From Kitagawia praeruptora (taxonomy: Eukaryota; Streptophyta; Magnoliopsida; Apiales; Apiaceae), in contig CM075345.1 of assembly GCA_037693485.1 (NCBI GenBank), forward strand, positions 118,132,001 to 118,196,000: 64,000 bases of DNA. The letters are read 5' to 3'. Within the stretch, counting starts at the first letter, position 1. Each line of letters starts with the position of its first letter. Made by a program: the position numbers and the translations under genes. Under the pieces are notes generated by a model. It ran no database searches. It saw only the letters and a program-made list of their open reading frames with translations, and was not told where the DNA came from. Shown here piece by piece: positions 42,180-55,647 of this stretch.

Positions 42180-45100
42180 TGATAGGTCCCGTAAGAGGGC
42201 TATATTAAGCTAGAAGGGGGGGTTGAATAGCTTAATTACCGATTTAAAAATTATTATGGCGTTTAAAATAATTTTCCCTTTTTAAAACTTTTACTGAGTC
42301 GTTATGCAGTTTATAAGTGTAGAAAATAAAAGACAAGGGAAGAAAATACCACACAGAAGATTTTATCCTGGTTCGCGATGGCGCAACCCCTAATGGATTC
42401 GTTCACCCCTACTCCAGTCCCCGAGCTCCTCTCCGGACTCGAGATTTTCCCTTAAAAATATCTCGCTCCTTTAGTAGGCGGAGAAGCCTTTACAACCTTA
42501 TAAATATTGGTCTTGGTACGAATCTCCAAGATACTACCTCACAATAAATATAAAAACCCACAAGACTCGTCTTGGGTCGTAACTCCCCGTTACACCCTCA
42601 AAGTCGTTGTGAAAAACCTACACAACTTATCTTAGACAGCAACTCCCCGCTACTTCTTCAAAGTTGATGTAGAACCCTTGGTGTAGTCTTTGAATTCCTC
42701 GCTTTTGCCGGTCTTGGATCTTATATGAAAGGTCTCGGGTCTTTTCTCTTCTTCACGGTGCAAAGGCCACTAACTCCCCGTTAATGCCTAGGACTTGGGT
42801 CTTAGAATGAGATTCACCTCACTTCAACTTCACCTCACTACAAAACTTAGAAAACAATATCTACGAAACAAACCGTAATATAAAGAGAGGTTTTGGACTA
42901 ATATGTCCTAGGGTGACTATAATATTCTTACACGAATATTAATTAAGATAAGCTTTATTTGCTTATGACTTTTATGTGTATTCTTTTATTCGATAAAACT
43001 TGTAGATCGAAGAATACTTTTAATACAATACTCCGTATAGTGAGATTTAAATATATCTCGGAGTGTGTAAGTATTGATTATTTCCGTTAAGCTCGTAGGC
43101 TTATAAGGTTTTATAATCGTATACTTTGGCTCGTCTTTTATAAAGATCGAAGTATACTTACAATTACTTCTTTGTTGAAAATACGTCTATTTTCGAAGTA
43201 TTGTAAAAATCAAGTCCTTGTTATGCTTTATAGCTTAAGGATCTTTGGTGAACAACTTCTCGTTCGATATAGTCTTGTTATAGACTATTCGTATTTATAT
43301 TTTAAACGAGAGTGTTACAATATTACTTTAACAATTTGCACTTGAATATAATTTGGCCAATTAAAACACAACACACAAATAAACGCACACGTACAGAAAA
43401 GTAACTCGCTTTATCTATAGGATAAATCGAGGGCCGCTATTATGCGTTAAAATAGTGCGGAAAGTAAAATCACTCACAAGTGTGAGGACGAGAAGAAAAA
43501 GTGCGGAAAATAAAATCACTCACAAGTGTGAGGACGAGAAGAAAAAATGCGGAAAATAAAATCACTCACAAGTGTGAGAACGAGAAGAAAAAGTGCGGAA
43601 AATATATAAATGGCTTGCGCCACGCTATTACGCGTTAAGATTAACACACACGTACGAGTAATTAAACACACCACACAACAATAAAATATTGATGGCCAAA
43701 GTAAGTGCGTTAAAGTTTTAGTTAAGGCTTTTAGATTCTTTTCCCCCGGAACACTAAGGTGATAGAAGGGAATCAAATCAAGCTCGATGTGTACTTTGAC
43801 CGTCGTCAAATACAGATTCGATATAAGAGCTTTATAAATAATATAAGATGAAGGTATAGAGCTCTTATACGTATGTAAAAATGGTCGGTTAAGACTCGGA
43901 TAATGAAGCTAAAAATTACCACTTTTGGAGATCGCCGGAAAAATTCGCCGGAGGTTCGGCCGGATTTTGGCTTATGGACGAACTTGGGCAGCCCTTCGGG
44001 AGGTCGGATAGTAGTGGTAGAGGATCTTGCTAGGTGGGAAAGAGCTTGGTTGAAGGAACTAAGCTTTTTGGAACAAAAACCTTGTATATATTTGAGTGTA
44101 TATAAGAAAGAGAAGGTTTTTGAGATGAACTGTGTATAGAGAGTGTTTGGATATTTGGAGAGAGCTCACACTTCTAAATTCCCAGCAACTATTTGGCTCT
44201 TTAGCTTGAAGAAAATGGTTGGGGGAGGGGGTTTATTTATAGGAGGAGTTGGGTGGAAGGAAGGGTGAGGATTGAAGGTAAAAGGAGTGGTTGAGATTGA
44301 AAGCACTTGGATTGATGAGGTGGAAAGTGGTTTTGTGTTTGTTTGGAGTGGTGTTGTGTTTCTTTGCAAGTGGGAGTGGTATTCTACACAAATATCCCAG
44401 CTGTGTTTTGAGCTCTAATTAATTGTATCGGACTCGTATCAATTAACGAATAAATACGTAACACATTTCGTTAATTAAATACCCGATTAATACGAAAATT
44501 CCAAATAATAATTCTAAAATTATGGAGAATTTAGGAATATCATAAAATGAAATTCTGGAAGTTTTGGTCAAAAATGGTCAACGTTGACTTAGTCAAACGT
44601 GGTCAACTGTGGACCCACTGCCTCGATTTTCGTGCCCGAACCAAAATTCTCAGAAAATTATGAAACTTTTACAATGCATAGAAAATAACATTTAAGTGAC
44701 CCATGTCAAGTTTCAAGTCATTCTAGCAAGTGGAAATATTTTATTTGGATTTAATACGATTAAATCAGCTTTCGGTTCCGAATAAAATACGATTGGTCAT
44801 TCTATGAAATAGATGCATCTTTTGACCAATGTTTTGACTAGAATAAATACATAGAATATATTTTTAATATATAAAATATATTGAGAGTGTAGGAAATATT
44901 TTCAAGTATTTAAAATAATTTTCTCCGAAAATAGAATAAATTTAAGAAGTGGGAGAAAAATTACTTTAAATATTTCTGGCATGAGATAAAATTGAGCATT
45001 AATATTCTACCACTGAATATTAATATTCTTGAGGATAAAAACATTTTGAGTGCTAAGGTGAAATATTTTCGAATAAAAACTGATTGTTTTAAATATAGCA

Positions 45101-45443
45101 TGGATTCTCTAAAAAATATTAATCCTCAAATATTCTTTGTTCGAGCCTGTCGCCTTATCAATTTTTGCAACGAAGATCTAAAAAATATCAAATATCAATA
45201 TTTCTTTTTCGATCTTATTGCCTTGGTGTAGAGATATATTCCATAAAAATATAATTTGATTTTTCGCAATAATGGAATATCTCTTATTATTTAAAAATAG
45301 ATTTTGCTAGAATTGAATTTTGACTTTTGACGGAATCAATTAAAATTAATGACCTAGTGGAGAGGATAACTAAGTGTAATTTAAATTTTATGTTTAAATC
45401 GTACAAATACCAAAATAAATAATATATCGAAGATATCCTTTCA
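42180..45443 (-). repeat. 3' LTR of element E
   Basis: This is a 3.26-kb LTR. It contains three 46-bp tandem units (43455-43592), each with the palindrome CTCACAAGTGTGAG. Small frames inside (43516-43809 minus, 43903-44139 plus, 44166-44369 minus, 44992-45231 plus) recur in the other LTR only by duplication and show no family features. Confidence 0.93.
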
Positions 45444-46520
45444 ATCTTCCCCTTTTTGGTATTTGCCGAACAAAACATAAAATTTAAAAAATTTACCCGT
45501 GTGTGCTTCCCCTTAGTGTATGCATGAGTTTAAAAAATATTTTAGACTCGATTCGAAGCATCGACAATTCTTATTCTCCACTAATTGATTCCTGCAAAAC
45601 AACTTATGAGATGAATTTAAGAAAATAAGATTGTTAGACATAATTCATTTCATATCTAGCATAAATTTTGAAAATTTTAAATTAGGGGGTCTAATTTTCT
45701 CTTCCCCTTTTTGTTTGGTATATTACCAAAAATTTCTATTTTCTCTTCCCCTTGTTAACTAAGGGTAGGGGTCTAATTTTTCTTTTCCTCTTTTTGGAAA
45801 ATATTGTAAGCTTTCTTATTTTTGATGTATTATCAAAAGAATTTTTGCTTCCCCTCAAAATATGAATCAAAATCATTTTCATCTTCCTTATCTCTTCCCC
45901 TTTTATAATTTGGTGTATTACCAAATTGTTAACTTTCTCTTCCCCTTAATAAGATAATTCGGTTGAAAACAAAATGTTTTAGTTTAATACCGAATTTCCT
46001 CTATTTTCCCTCTCTTTTGCTTTAACAAGAACGTTTGTAATTCTTGATTTACATGGGCTCAGGTATGGCTGCGATCTTTTCCAAAAATTTGTGAAGTCGT
46101 TGTAAATATCACACACCATTTTTCTGTTGCGCACTAAGCTGGGGGTCTTCACGGAAACAGCCTCCTTACCGTAAAAGATAGGGGCATAGTCTGCGTACAT
46201 CTCACCCTCCCCAGACCCTGCTCTGTGCGGGATATACTGGATATGTTTGGTTTGGTTTGTAATTCTTGATTTACAAAGATTTTCTCTTAGTTTTCTATGT
46301 TATACCAAACAGTTTCTGTTTTCTTTTATAAAACAATTTCTCTTCCTTATTTTTCTCACTTGCATTTGGTGTATTACAAAGATGTTCTCTCTTTTGTAAT
46401 TTAATCGCAAGTTTTCTGTCTCTTTTTCTCTTTTGGTGTGGTACCAAAGATTTTTCGTCTTTCTCATTTTTACTTGATGTAATATCAAATATTTATGAGT
46501 TTTAATCGATTTTGTCGATC
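45444..46520 (-). promoter_or_regulatory. Polypurine tract and array of PPT-like motifs, element E
   Basis: The tract AAAAAGGGGAAGAT (minus strand, 45457-45444) abuts the 3' LTR. Further copies of AAGGGGAAG(A/C)-type motifs follow near 45508, 45703, 45749, 45893 and 45937 (plus-strand CTTCCCCTT), several next to TTTGGTATATTACCAAA-like palindromes. Reiterated polypurine tracts upstream of the 3' LTR are a described hallmark of Sireviruses. Confidence 0.7.
46054..46255 (+). mobile_element. SINE of the Au-like family inserted in element E
   Basis: A 202-bp body is flanked by a perfect 20-bp target duplication, TTTGTAATTCTTGATTTACA, at 46034-46053 and 46256-46275. The body carries the conserved angiosperm Au-type 3' sequence (GGAAACAGCCTCCTTACCG, GTCTGCGTACATCTCACCCT, CCCCAGACCCTG) and ends in a TTTGGTTTGG tail. 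The head GGGCTCAGGTATGG could be a degenerate A box. It was copied by L1-type target-primed insertion into the non-coding region of E. Family naming is from memory of the consensus. Confidence 0.85.
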
Positions 46521-49500
46521 TGTGTTGCTCTTAGTTTGGCAACTATGATTCGTACAAATAATCATTTGCTTTAAAAAGAAGATACGATGATATAAACTAT
46601 TCAATCTGATCACATAGTATTCTGTCTTTCAAAAAAAAACGTTTAGTACAGAATCTTGGTCAGTATGTAATTGGTACAATCATCATAAGTTACTCAGATT
46701 TAAACTTATACGAACAATCTCAAATTTAATCTGAATAATCTGTCTGAATACACAGTTTTCTGATTTGTAAGTTCGTAGTAGACTGTTGAAGGCTGATCAT
46801 TAATAGTCAGTTCTTCATGTAGAATCTGCAAAAGCATAATGCATCTGAACTGGAGAGAATCAAACGAGCATACATAGTATTATCCAACAGTCAAGTCAGG
46901 TTCTACTAAACATCTCAATTTAAGACATCGTAATTAGGCAGTTCTCATGATAATATATAACTATTAGACCAAAAAATACGAGCAGTTCATAATGCTTGAT
47001 CATATCAGATAATACAGCCAAACTAGAGAAGTAAATGAGAAAGTCTTGCCCAATATGATAAATATAGTAGCTATTTCAGATTTATAAGTACATGAGCCCT
47101 TTTAACTGTAATCTAAGTAGTTTTTGCAAGTCATTCAATCTTAACTTCATATGCAAAATACAGCTTAAACAACATATCTGATAAGAAGATTAATCATAAA
47201 CTGAGTTTTCTAATCTTCAACTTAGCACAACATATCTCAAACTCGAATGAACCATGTACTATCATAATTCAGCCAACTCACTTAGATAAAGAAGATTATA
47301 AATTTTAGATCAAGTATCTGAGAGTATAGCATTATTATGGTAATCAAGGTATGCATTTTTCTTGTAACACAGATTCCATACTATCTGCTGTCATATAACT
47401 ACAATATAACAGGTTTTTCAGATCCATCCAAGATACATATATCATAATTAGACAGTTTATGAGATAGAGATATATGTACTGTAACTGTGAACTTTACACT
47501 AGTGCAAGTATTCTGAGTAGTACTCATAGTGAATACTTCTAATTAAGCAGTTCACAATACTAGATAATATCAGATCTGTAAAGAAAACCACAACACAGCT
47601 AAGCACACAAGCTGATAAGATTTTTAAACAAGGTTTAATACTCAAAGTTCTTTTCATATTCAAGCATTTCATAGAATCAAGATATTGTAAGCATAACTGA
47701 GAGTTTTGTAGTATAGCAAGAATTTAGGAAAGTGCAGGACAATAACTCCAGTTCTCTTATATGCGAAATTAAAAAGTCATATTTAGACAGTCCACATAAT
47801 ACAGATAGATATATAGATTTTGGATCATGTATGTGGACTTTGTGACATTGCAAATCTAGTATATATATCTCTTTTTGTTTTCCTTAAGGAATCTATCTTA
47901 CAGATTTCTCCAACCATATCTTATAACTATCTTAGCACAACTTTGCAAAAATAAACAGGCAATTTAGACAGATTTAAATAGAGAAATTGCAGCATACACA
48001 GCATATTAAAGACAACATGATGGAATCATTAAGGAGCCAAAACTGCATGTTTAGCTAGAAGCAAACAGTGACACACCAGATAGCCATGCAAACAAATTGC
48101 AGATCAGTTCATAACAGTAGATAAGATTTGTAAATAGAAGTACCATAATGCTAAACTGAAGGATTAAATGAAATTGCAGAGTTGTCCTATCACTGTTCAT
48201 ATAAGATTTAAAGATTACAGTTGATAAAGGAATCATATTTCTGTCCATATATCTGAGATATTACATCATTGCAGGCATTCAATTGGAACAGCAAACAGAA
48301 TTCAGATCTCTTCTGTATTTCTCATCTATACTGAACTAATTCATGTTTAGTGTGTCATATCAGATCAAGATAAGAATAGATATATATTTAAGTCCAGAGA
48401 AAAGATTTAGACAATGCAATTTTATATACATTCAAAAGAATTCAAGTTAATCAGTGTGGTTCACTGATTATGAAGAACTAATTGCATTGGCATTTTTACA
48501 ACTTAAAAGCATAATACCAGAAGCAAAGCACACAAACTTATATATATATAGACAGTTAGCACATATGAAGACGATTTTGAATACATTCATGTTTTAACAG
48601 CTCACAAGCATTTGAAAAAGCGATGATGCAATTTGGTGATACTACAGTGCACACATTTAATGAGTTGCAGGGCATGCATATAGACAAACTATAAGCATAT
48701 GAAATAGTATGCAGCTGTAAAAGAACCTTGTCGATACATATGTCATGACTCATACAGTTTCTACATTTGTCCCTTATTACATGATATTTTAAGACCAAAT
48801 CCGGATGCGTGCTTGAGTAATATAGGTGACAGACTTATGTAAATGCATGTATCAGTATGTATAACTCATGATCCTACTAAGTACATGATATAGTGTTTTT
48901 CATTTAATGAGATGCTTGTTGTAAAATGGACATAAGTGTATTTGTGTAAGTTTGTCAGGCATGTGTGTGTGTGTGGTGTCAGACATGTGTGTGTGAGACT
49001 GAGTAATACTCACAGAATGTCCTTATTCAGGCATAATATGAAATGCATTACATATAAGTTTTGTAAGAGTAACTTAGCAAAAAAAAGTTTTGTAAGAGTA
49101 TGCCAATGCAGGGGACAACTAGCTGACTTTTTCAAAAGGACTATCCATAAAGGTAAATTAGTATCCCTAAAAGTCCAAATGAGGTCATTCACATTTAATG
49201 CCAAGTTACTACTTTTACCACTTATAAGAATATATTTATTACACTAGGCATTATTTATAACATATGATTGATTGATAGAGACTCCAGGTATCACATCAGT
49301 TTAGACTGTCTTGAATTTTAGAAACACAGAACACACTTTGACTAATTCATATAAGATTTTGTACATGACAGGCATGCAATTTATCACAAAGAATTCATAC
49401 AATTTACAAACCATCATAGAAGATCAATTATATGCAAAACATGAATCCTAGTCATCTAAGTGGCCGTTATCACCCCAGTGTCCAGATACTGAGATTCTCA

Positions 49501-52394
49501 AAGGGATCCCCAACCAAGTCTTTGGGTGAGGCAAGTGTGTGAGTGTATGCATGACTGTATATAGTTACTAGAAATGCAAACTTAGTTTACACAGTTATAA
49601 TCAGTACGACAGTTTATATAAATTGAAGTATTCAACATAGCCACACACAGACAACACATCGCATTATAGAAACCAGGGTAGCATGTTAGTAACCATGACA
49701 TATCCAGAGTATACATTCATATTGCATCACATAATATAAGTACAGATAAAGACAGTGTTATTAACCATCCTGATGTATACAGAGACATATTTGCAAACTT
49801 GGTTTATAATTACAACAGTAAAGCATATAGGTTCAAGTTATCTCCATTAAATCCAAACTGTATAGCAATATCCATTCAATTTCTAATCAGATAGCTTGAC
49901 TATTCATATTAGTACATCATCACAAAATCATATAATTGACCAAGTCAAGTACTATAGATTCAATCACATTATCACACAATTATTCATCATTCATAATCTT
50001 ATATACCAGAAATTATAATCATGATCAGCATATATTTGTTTTTATCAATAAATCCATAAAACACAATCAATCCATTTACCAAGTAATTAAGCACCTTAAT
50101 TATTTTACCAGATTACCAAGGTTGAATATGTCAATCTTTGCACATGAACATTCCAAGTGTGTTAAAAATACAAGTTCACTACTCATTATATCAGTATATT
50201 ATAACACACAGTTTGATTTTCCAGAACCAGTAATTAGAACCTCATGTGACTGATTGTAATATCAACAGTGATTAAAAGACAGATAGGGTCAATAGCAAAA
50301 ATATTAACTTAAATTCTCACTTAGACACATAAGACTCAAGAGTTAAGAAGAATTATAAGTTTCAGCAAAGTGCACCTCTTGTTCAGATTATAAGATTCAC
50401 ATATCATACAATTTACCAATTTAACTGGCCTAGACATAGTTCATAGTAATATTGTGTTAATCATCATGCATTGTACTTCTCAAATTGTAATTAGCATATA
50501 TTTCAATTTATTGGATCAATACATTTTATAAGAACACTTGATTAACATAGAAGTCAATTATTATATTTTTTTTCAACAGAATCTAGAAAATCAAGTTTAC
50601 CATTCATCACAACAATATATTATAAACTCACAGATGGAGTTGTCAGAACAGTAATTAGCACAGAAGCATATATTTGACTACGTCAACTTAAGTTTCTTAT
50701 TTAGGCAGTGTTACCAATTATACAAACCATATCATTTAGGCAAAATTAGAATCACTTTACAGATCACAAGTCATTGTAGTGCACTTTATAAAGATCCTTA
50801 AAGTTGATATTTGAGAATATCAAGTAGGTTTCCACAGTAAGGTCAATTCATCAACTAGGCACTTCAATTGACTTGCCGGATCATTATAACACTTACCATA
50901 TCAGCTTTTGACACATACAATTCCAAGTGCACGGAGATATCAATTTTATTATTCCATATTCTCAACATACTCAGTTGACCGAGTCAAAAGACATAATCCA
51001 CATACACATAGTGTTAACAGCTATATATATAACATATCATATCTCATGAATTGCAAACACTATTAAATCCCAATCCGCATATATTCGAATTTAATAAATT
51101 AATCCATACAACAGAATTAATTTACTCAAATATCAAGCAGGTAGATCAGTACACAGAAATCAGAGGCCAGACATATCAACTTTACTATTCATTATTTGAA
51201 CCAAACCATCTATTGTAAACTCCCAGTTTGAATTATCAGTACAGTATACAGGAGCACATTTTAAAATGTACTACTAACTCAAATCTCAATCATAATTGGT
51301 TCACATATTCGAACCATAAGGTTTTAGCATAAACTCACAGCTTTAATCAAGTATCATACCAAACACCTGAAAGTTCAAGTAATCACATAAATCTTCAATA
51401 AGGTTCAAGATATTTATAGAGAAATTCATATACTGAAGATTTATCACAGAGTTCGAGTTTAATACTAATATTAAGTCGATAATCATACCTAATCCCAAGG
51501 CCTCGGAGTCTTCTTGGGACTTACCAATACTAAATTCGTCGAGTTATGAGTTGACTCATCGAGTCGAAGGAACTAGGGCTTCATCAGACTTGAATTAGAG
51601 CTGTTCACCAGGATTTGAATTTAGTCTTTCTTCAACGAACCTGCATAAAACTCTCAAAGACCAAATTAGGGTTTTGAAAAATTAAATGTAAAACTGAGAT
51701 AAAGTGTGCGTGTGTGTATATATCGTGTATACGTATATATATGTTGATTTTGATCTGTAAATCGAGATCGATTTAGTAGGCGATAACGATTTGTATATCA
51801 AAATCCTTTTTATGTACCCAACCCATTTGAATTCACTGTCGATTTGATATATCTGAGAATCAATTCGATGTTTAGATGATGTGTAGTGTAAAACTAGAAG
51901 TGTAATCTATACTTCATAGGAAAAAGGCGATGAGATCGTCGGAAAAATGAAGAACAACCGAGAGGTTTGGCTGCTACACTCACACACACAATGAATAGTA
52001 TATATTATTTAGTATATATAATTTCTAAAATGAATGGCCAGGATTAATCAAATTTAAAGATCCAACGGACTAGATCAATTAGGGATTTTTGATGGGTTGG
52101 GTCAGAAATATTTGAAAATAATACATATATATTTTCGAAAATAGTTTTGAAAAATAATGATATCTATTATATATTAATATAATAATATATTAAATATTAA
52201 TACTTAAATACTAGTAATCATACTAATATTTTGATTCTTTGTATTTGAGATAAATATCATTTATTTTAGTATCTCGGAAATATTTCCGAATTTAATTCCG
52301 ATAAATATTTGCTCGAATAGTTTTATCTTTATTCGTAGGAAAATTAAGTTCTCGATAAAACTCGATCGATAAAGTTTCATATGTTATCGTTATC
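46521..52394. other. Large non-coding region of element E
   Basis: This is about 5.9 kb of AT-rich DNA with no long frame and no recognisable protein domain on either strand. Short TA and TG runs occur (for example 48541-48553, 48962-48995, 51702-51742). The part at 51480-51990 is different in texture (ACTAGGGCTTC, AATTAGGGTTTTG, ATGAAGAACAACCGAG) and could be a captured fragment of a host gene. I see no LTR pair, tRNA or exon set that would explain the block. Confidence 0.5.
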
Positions 52395-52930
52395 AATATA
52401 AACCATTAATTTCCAACATTCCTAAATCCAAACGGAGTTTAGTGAATCTTTCAGAATTCAATGGTTTCGTGAATATGTCTGCGAGATTGTACTCAGTTTC
52501 GATATGAGTCATTTTTATATCGCCTTTATTGACATGATCACGTAAAAAAGTGATGTCTCACATCTATATGCTTAGATCTTCCATGTAACACGGGATTTTT
52601 GCTAAGATCAATAGCACTCGTGTTATCGCATAAGATTGAGATCACATCAAATTTAGTATTATAGTCGGCTAATGTTTGTTTCATCCATAATACTTATTTC
52701 GAATTCTTTGCTCATATTATCAAAGAATTCTTTACATAGTGCATCATTGGTTGATCCAAAAATGATGTCATCTACGTATATTTGTACAAGCAAGATATCA
52801 TCTTTTTCTTGTCTTGTAAATAAGGTTTTATCAGCAATTCCCATTTTTAAAATTATTTTCTAATAGGAACTTGCTTAACCTTTCATACCATGCAAGCTCT
52901 TGGAGCTTGTTTCAAATTATCCACTATCAA
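52395..52930 (-). pseudogene. pol: Element E pol remnant (end of RT fused to end of RNase H)
   Basis: On the minus strand, LKQAPRA and ADKTLFTRQEKDDILLVQ are followed by YVDDIIFGS, the catalytic reverse transcriptase motif (about 52790). After EFEISIM the sequence jumps, in another frame, to WMKQTLADY, CDNTSAIDLSKNP and ADIFTKPLNSERFTK, the end of Copia RNase H (to about 52400). ATTATGGATG at the junction suggests a microhomology deletion. A second small indel disrupts HHFF/RDHV. Protease, integrase and most of RT are gone. Confidence 0.85.
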
Positions 52931-53042
52931 GGTACCATATGTCTTGTTTAGCGACAAGACAAACCTACAAAATAGATCAATTAAATATATAGGTACCCTT
53001 TTGTCTTGAGGGTCCTGGGGTTAGTCCATCATAAATAATATT

Positions 53043-55568
53043 CTAGTTTGCATGATAAAATCTAGGCATAGAATAATCATTGTTAGGCATGTAGATATTT
53101 CTAGGTGCATGATGTCTAACATGATGTTGTGGATATCTAGCATTATCATAAAATTTAGAGTTAACACGATGCATATTATTTCTAGCATTTGCAAAGTAGG
53201 GAGCATTACGAATTTGAGCATGTTGATCTCTAGATGCATACCTACTAGCATTGTTATAATACATTGTGTTTCTATTTTGAGACATAATAGGTTGTTGAAA
53301 CCTTTGTTGCTTTTGACCATTATAAGCAACCTTGTTAAATGGTACTTGTTTTTCAACCTTCTTGTATGGTCTTGATCCTTTACGAATCCATACATGCTTC
53401 CCCTTAAATTCACCACTCTTGAATTTGCAATATAGGACCGAATGTCCATCTTTGTTGCAATAAGTACATTTTAAAGATTGTGGTTTAGGAGGAGCGATTA
53501 TAGTTTGCACTCTTGGTTGAACCTCTTCTCTAGAAGGAGCGTTCTTATCGTATCCTAGACCTTCACGGTTATAGGAGACTTTTGAGTGTACCATCTTATC
53601 TAACATCTCATTGCCTTTAGTAAATCTTTGAACAACAGTTTCAAGATTTTCTATTTCATCTTTTAAGGCATCAATCTTGTTGTTAAAGAATCTTGCTTGA
53701 TCCATAACTTGAGATATGAGCTTGAAATTTTCTTCTTTTAATCTTTGAGTTTCTTGTTGAAATTCTTTTTCTTTTAACTCAATGATTTGTGATAGCTCAT
53801 TCTCTTTTTCAAGATTGTTTTCTTGAGATTTAGATGTTGCACTATTTTGAACTATAGATTCGTTTAAAATCTTTAGGTTCAATAGATCAACATGAAGTTT
53901 GTTCATGTTGTCGTTGAGTTGCAACTTCTCATTTTTTAACTCTTCTACTTGAAGTACTAAAGCTACATTTTCTACTTCAAGATTGAGAGCATTGTCTTTG
54001 AAGTTGTTTACTTCAACTTTCAAGAGATGATTTTGATCATTTAAAAATGTCATTTCATTCTCATTTTGAGTTTGTACATCCATCATCCGAGTGAACTCTT
54101 TACTTTGAGTATGATACATTTCCTCGAGTTTCATTTTCTCGGACCATAATAGATGAAATCTCTTATCAACATCTTTATATTTATTGTTGATACCTACAAC
54201 AAGCTCAATTAACTCATATTTACTCATGTCAACTAGATTCAAGTTAGATTCATCTAATTGCAATTTATTTGAGATGTAGTTGGGATTAGAACTTACCTCT
54301 CGATGAGAAGTGGAGGCTCCCGTTGAAGTAGTTTCATCCCCGATAGCCATTAAGCACAAGTTGACAACTTCTTCACTAGCTTCCGGAGCTTCTTCATCTT
54401 CACTCAAATCCCAACCGCTTTCCGCCACGAGAATTCTTCCTTTAGTAAGCTTAGGACATTCTCTTTTAAAGTGACCCGGTTGCTTACACTCGAAACACAC
54501 TTCTTGTGTTTGCTCCGAATTTTGTTCTTTATATTTTGGAGGAGTGTAAGGAGGATTATTATTGTTGTTGGCATTATTATATCCATTTGTATTTTGAGTG
54601 CCTTTGCCTTTATTATAGCTCGTTGTTGGAAAATTACTCTTATAGTTAGGAGTATAATTTTGAGAGTAATTTGGCCTTCCGTTAGAGTTAAAAACTCTTT
54701 GTTGATTATTTGATTTTAGGAAGCCTTTTCCATATCTTTGAGCTTTGCTTTATAGCACACGACGAAGTTGTCTCGTTAGTAAAGCAATTTCGCTTTCATC
54801 GAGATCTTGGAGTTCTTTGTTTAATTCCTCGTCGTTTTCATTTTCATCGATTAATATAGCGTTTAAAGCCATATTTTTCTTTTTGTCTTCCACATTAGGA
54901 ATGACCTTTTTCGGAATATTGTCTTCTTCGTATGCATGAAGATTTCCGAATAAACTATCGATCTCATAATCATTTAGATTATGCATTTCTTTTATTGTAG
55001 TAACTTTAACCTTCCAACTAGGAGGTAAAGATTTAAGAACTCTTCGGTTCTTCTCATTTTGAGTATAACTCTTTCCGAGTTGAGATAATTCATCGATTAT
55101 GCGAGTAAATCTAGTTTCCATATCGATGATGTTTTCTCCAATTTGGAGTTTAAAGTTCTCGTATTCATGGATTAATGTATCCATTCGAGAATCTTTTATA
55201 TCAACGGTTCCTTCGTAGGTAACCACTAATTTGTTCCACATTTCTTGTGCGGACTTGCAATTGTTTACTCTTTTATATTCTTTTTCTGCAAGTGCACTTG
55301 TGAGAACCATTTCCGCTTTTGCGGCTACATTCATCATATTTTCCTCGGCGAGAGTGTATTCACTAACCTTCTTTTCAACAATAACACCGTCAACTGTTTC
55401 AGTAGGAATGACAACTCCGTCTTCTATGGCCATCCAAACTTTGACTCCTTGAGATCTAGCATAGATGCGAAATCTCGTTTTCCATGTTGCAAAGTTGGTG
55501 CCATCCAATAGAGGAGGACGAGAGCTAGATAGGCCTTCACCGCAACCGATGGTATTTAGATACGCCAT
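53043..55568 (-). pseudogene. gag: Element E gag with one in-frame stop
   Basis: The frame starts at ATG 55568, 80 bp inside the 5' LTR. Residues 1-272 form a Copia Gag (LDGTNFATWKTRF, WKVKVTTIKEMHNL). A TAA at 54752-54750 stops it, but the same frame is open again to 53043 (842 codons in all). The second part has CFECKQPGHFKREC (CCHC zinc knuckle, about 54500-54458), a long coiled coil (about 54230-53600) and a second Cys/His cluster CTYCNKDGHSVLYC (about 53470-53430). The extended C-terminus with coiled coil is typical of large Sirevirus Gag. It is probably inactive because of the stop. Downstream pol is deleted. Confidence 0.85.
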
Positions 55569-55647
55569 GCGGGATCACTTTTTGTTGTGCCTATAAATCT
55601 GCAAATCACTCAACAAACACGTTAAAAAGCACTGCTCTAATACCAAT
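55569..55647 (-). promoter_or_regulatory. Leader and primer-binding site of element E
   Basis: TGGTATTAGAGC (minus strand from 55645) differs at one base from the initiator tRNA-Met complement. It lies 2 bp inside the 5' LTR. Confidence 0.85.

Noticed and set aside
43516..45231. Small frames in the LTR of element E (97, 78, 67 and 79 aa), repeated at 56984-58699
   Set aside because: Apparent conservation is only LTR duplication. No domain, codon bias or promoter was seen.
49936..50253. 105-aa plus-strand frame in the non-coding part of E
   Set aside because: AT-rich composition, no motif, no promoter and no neighbour support it.
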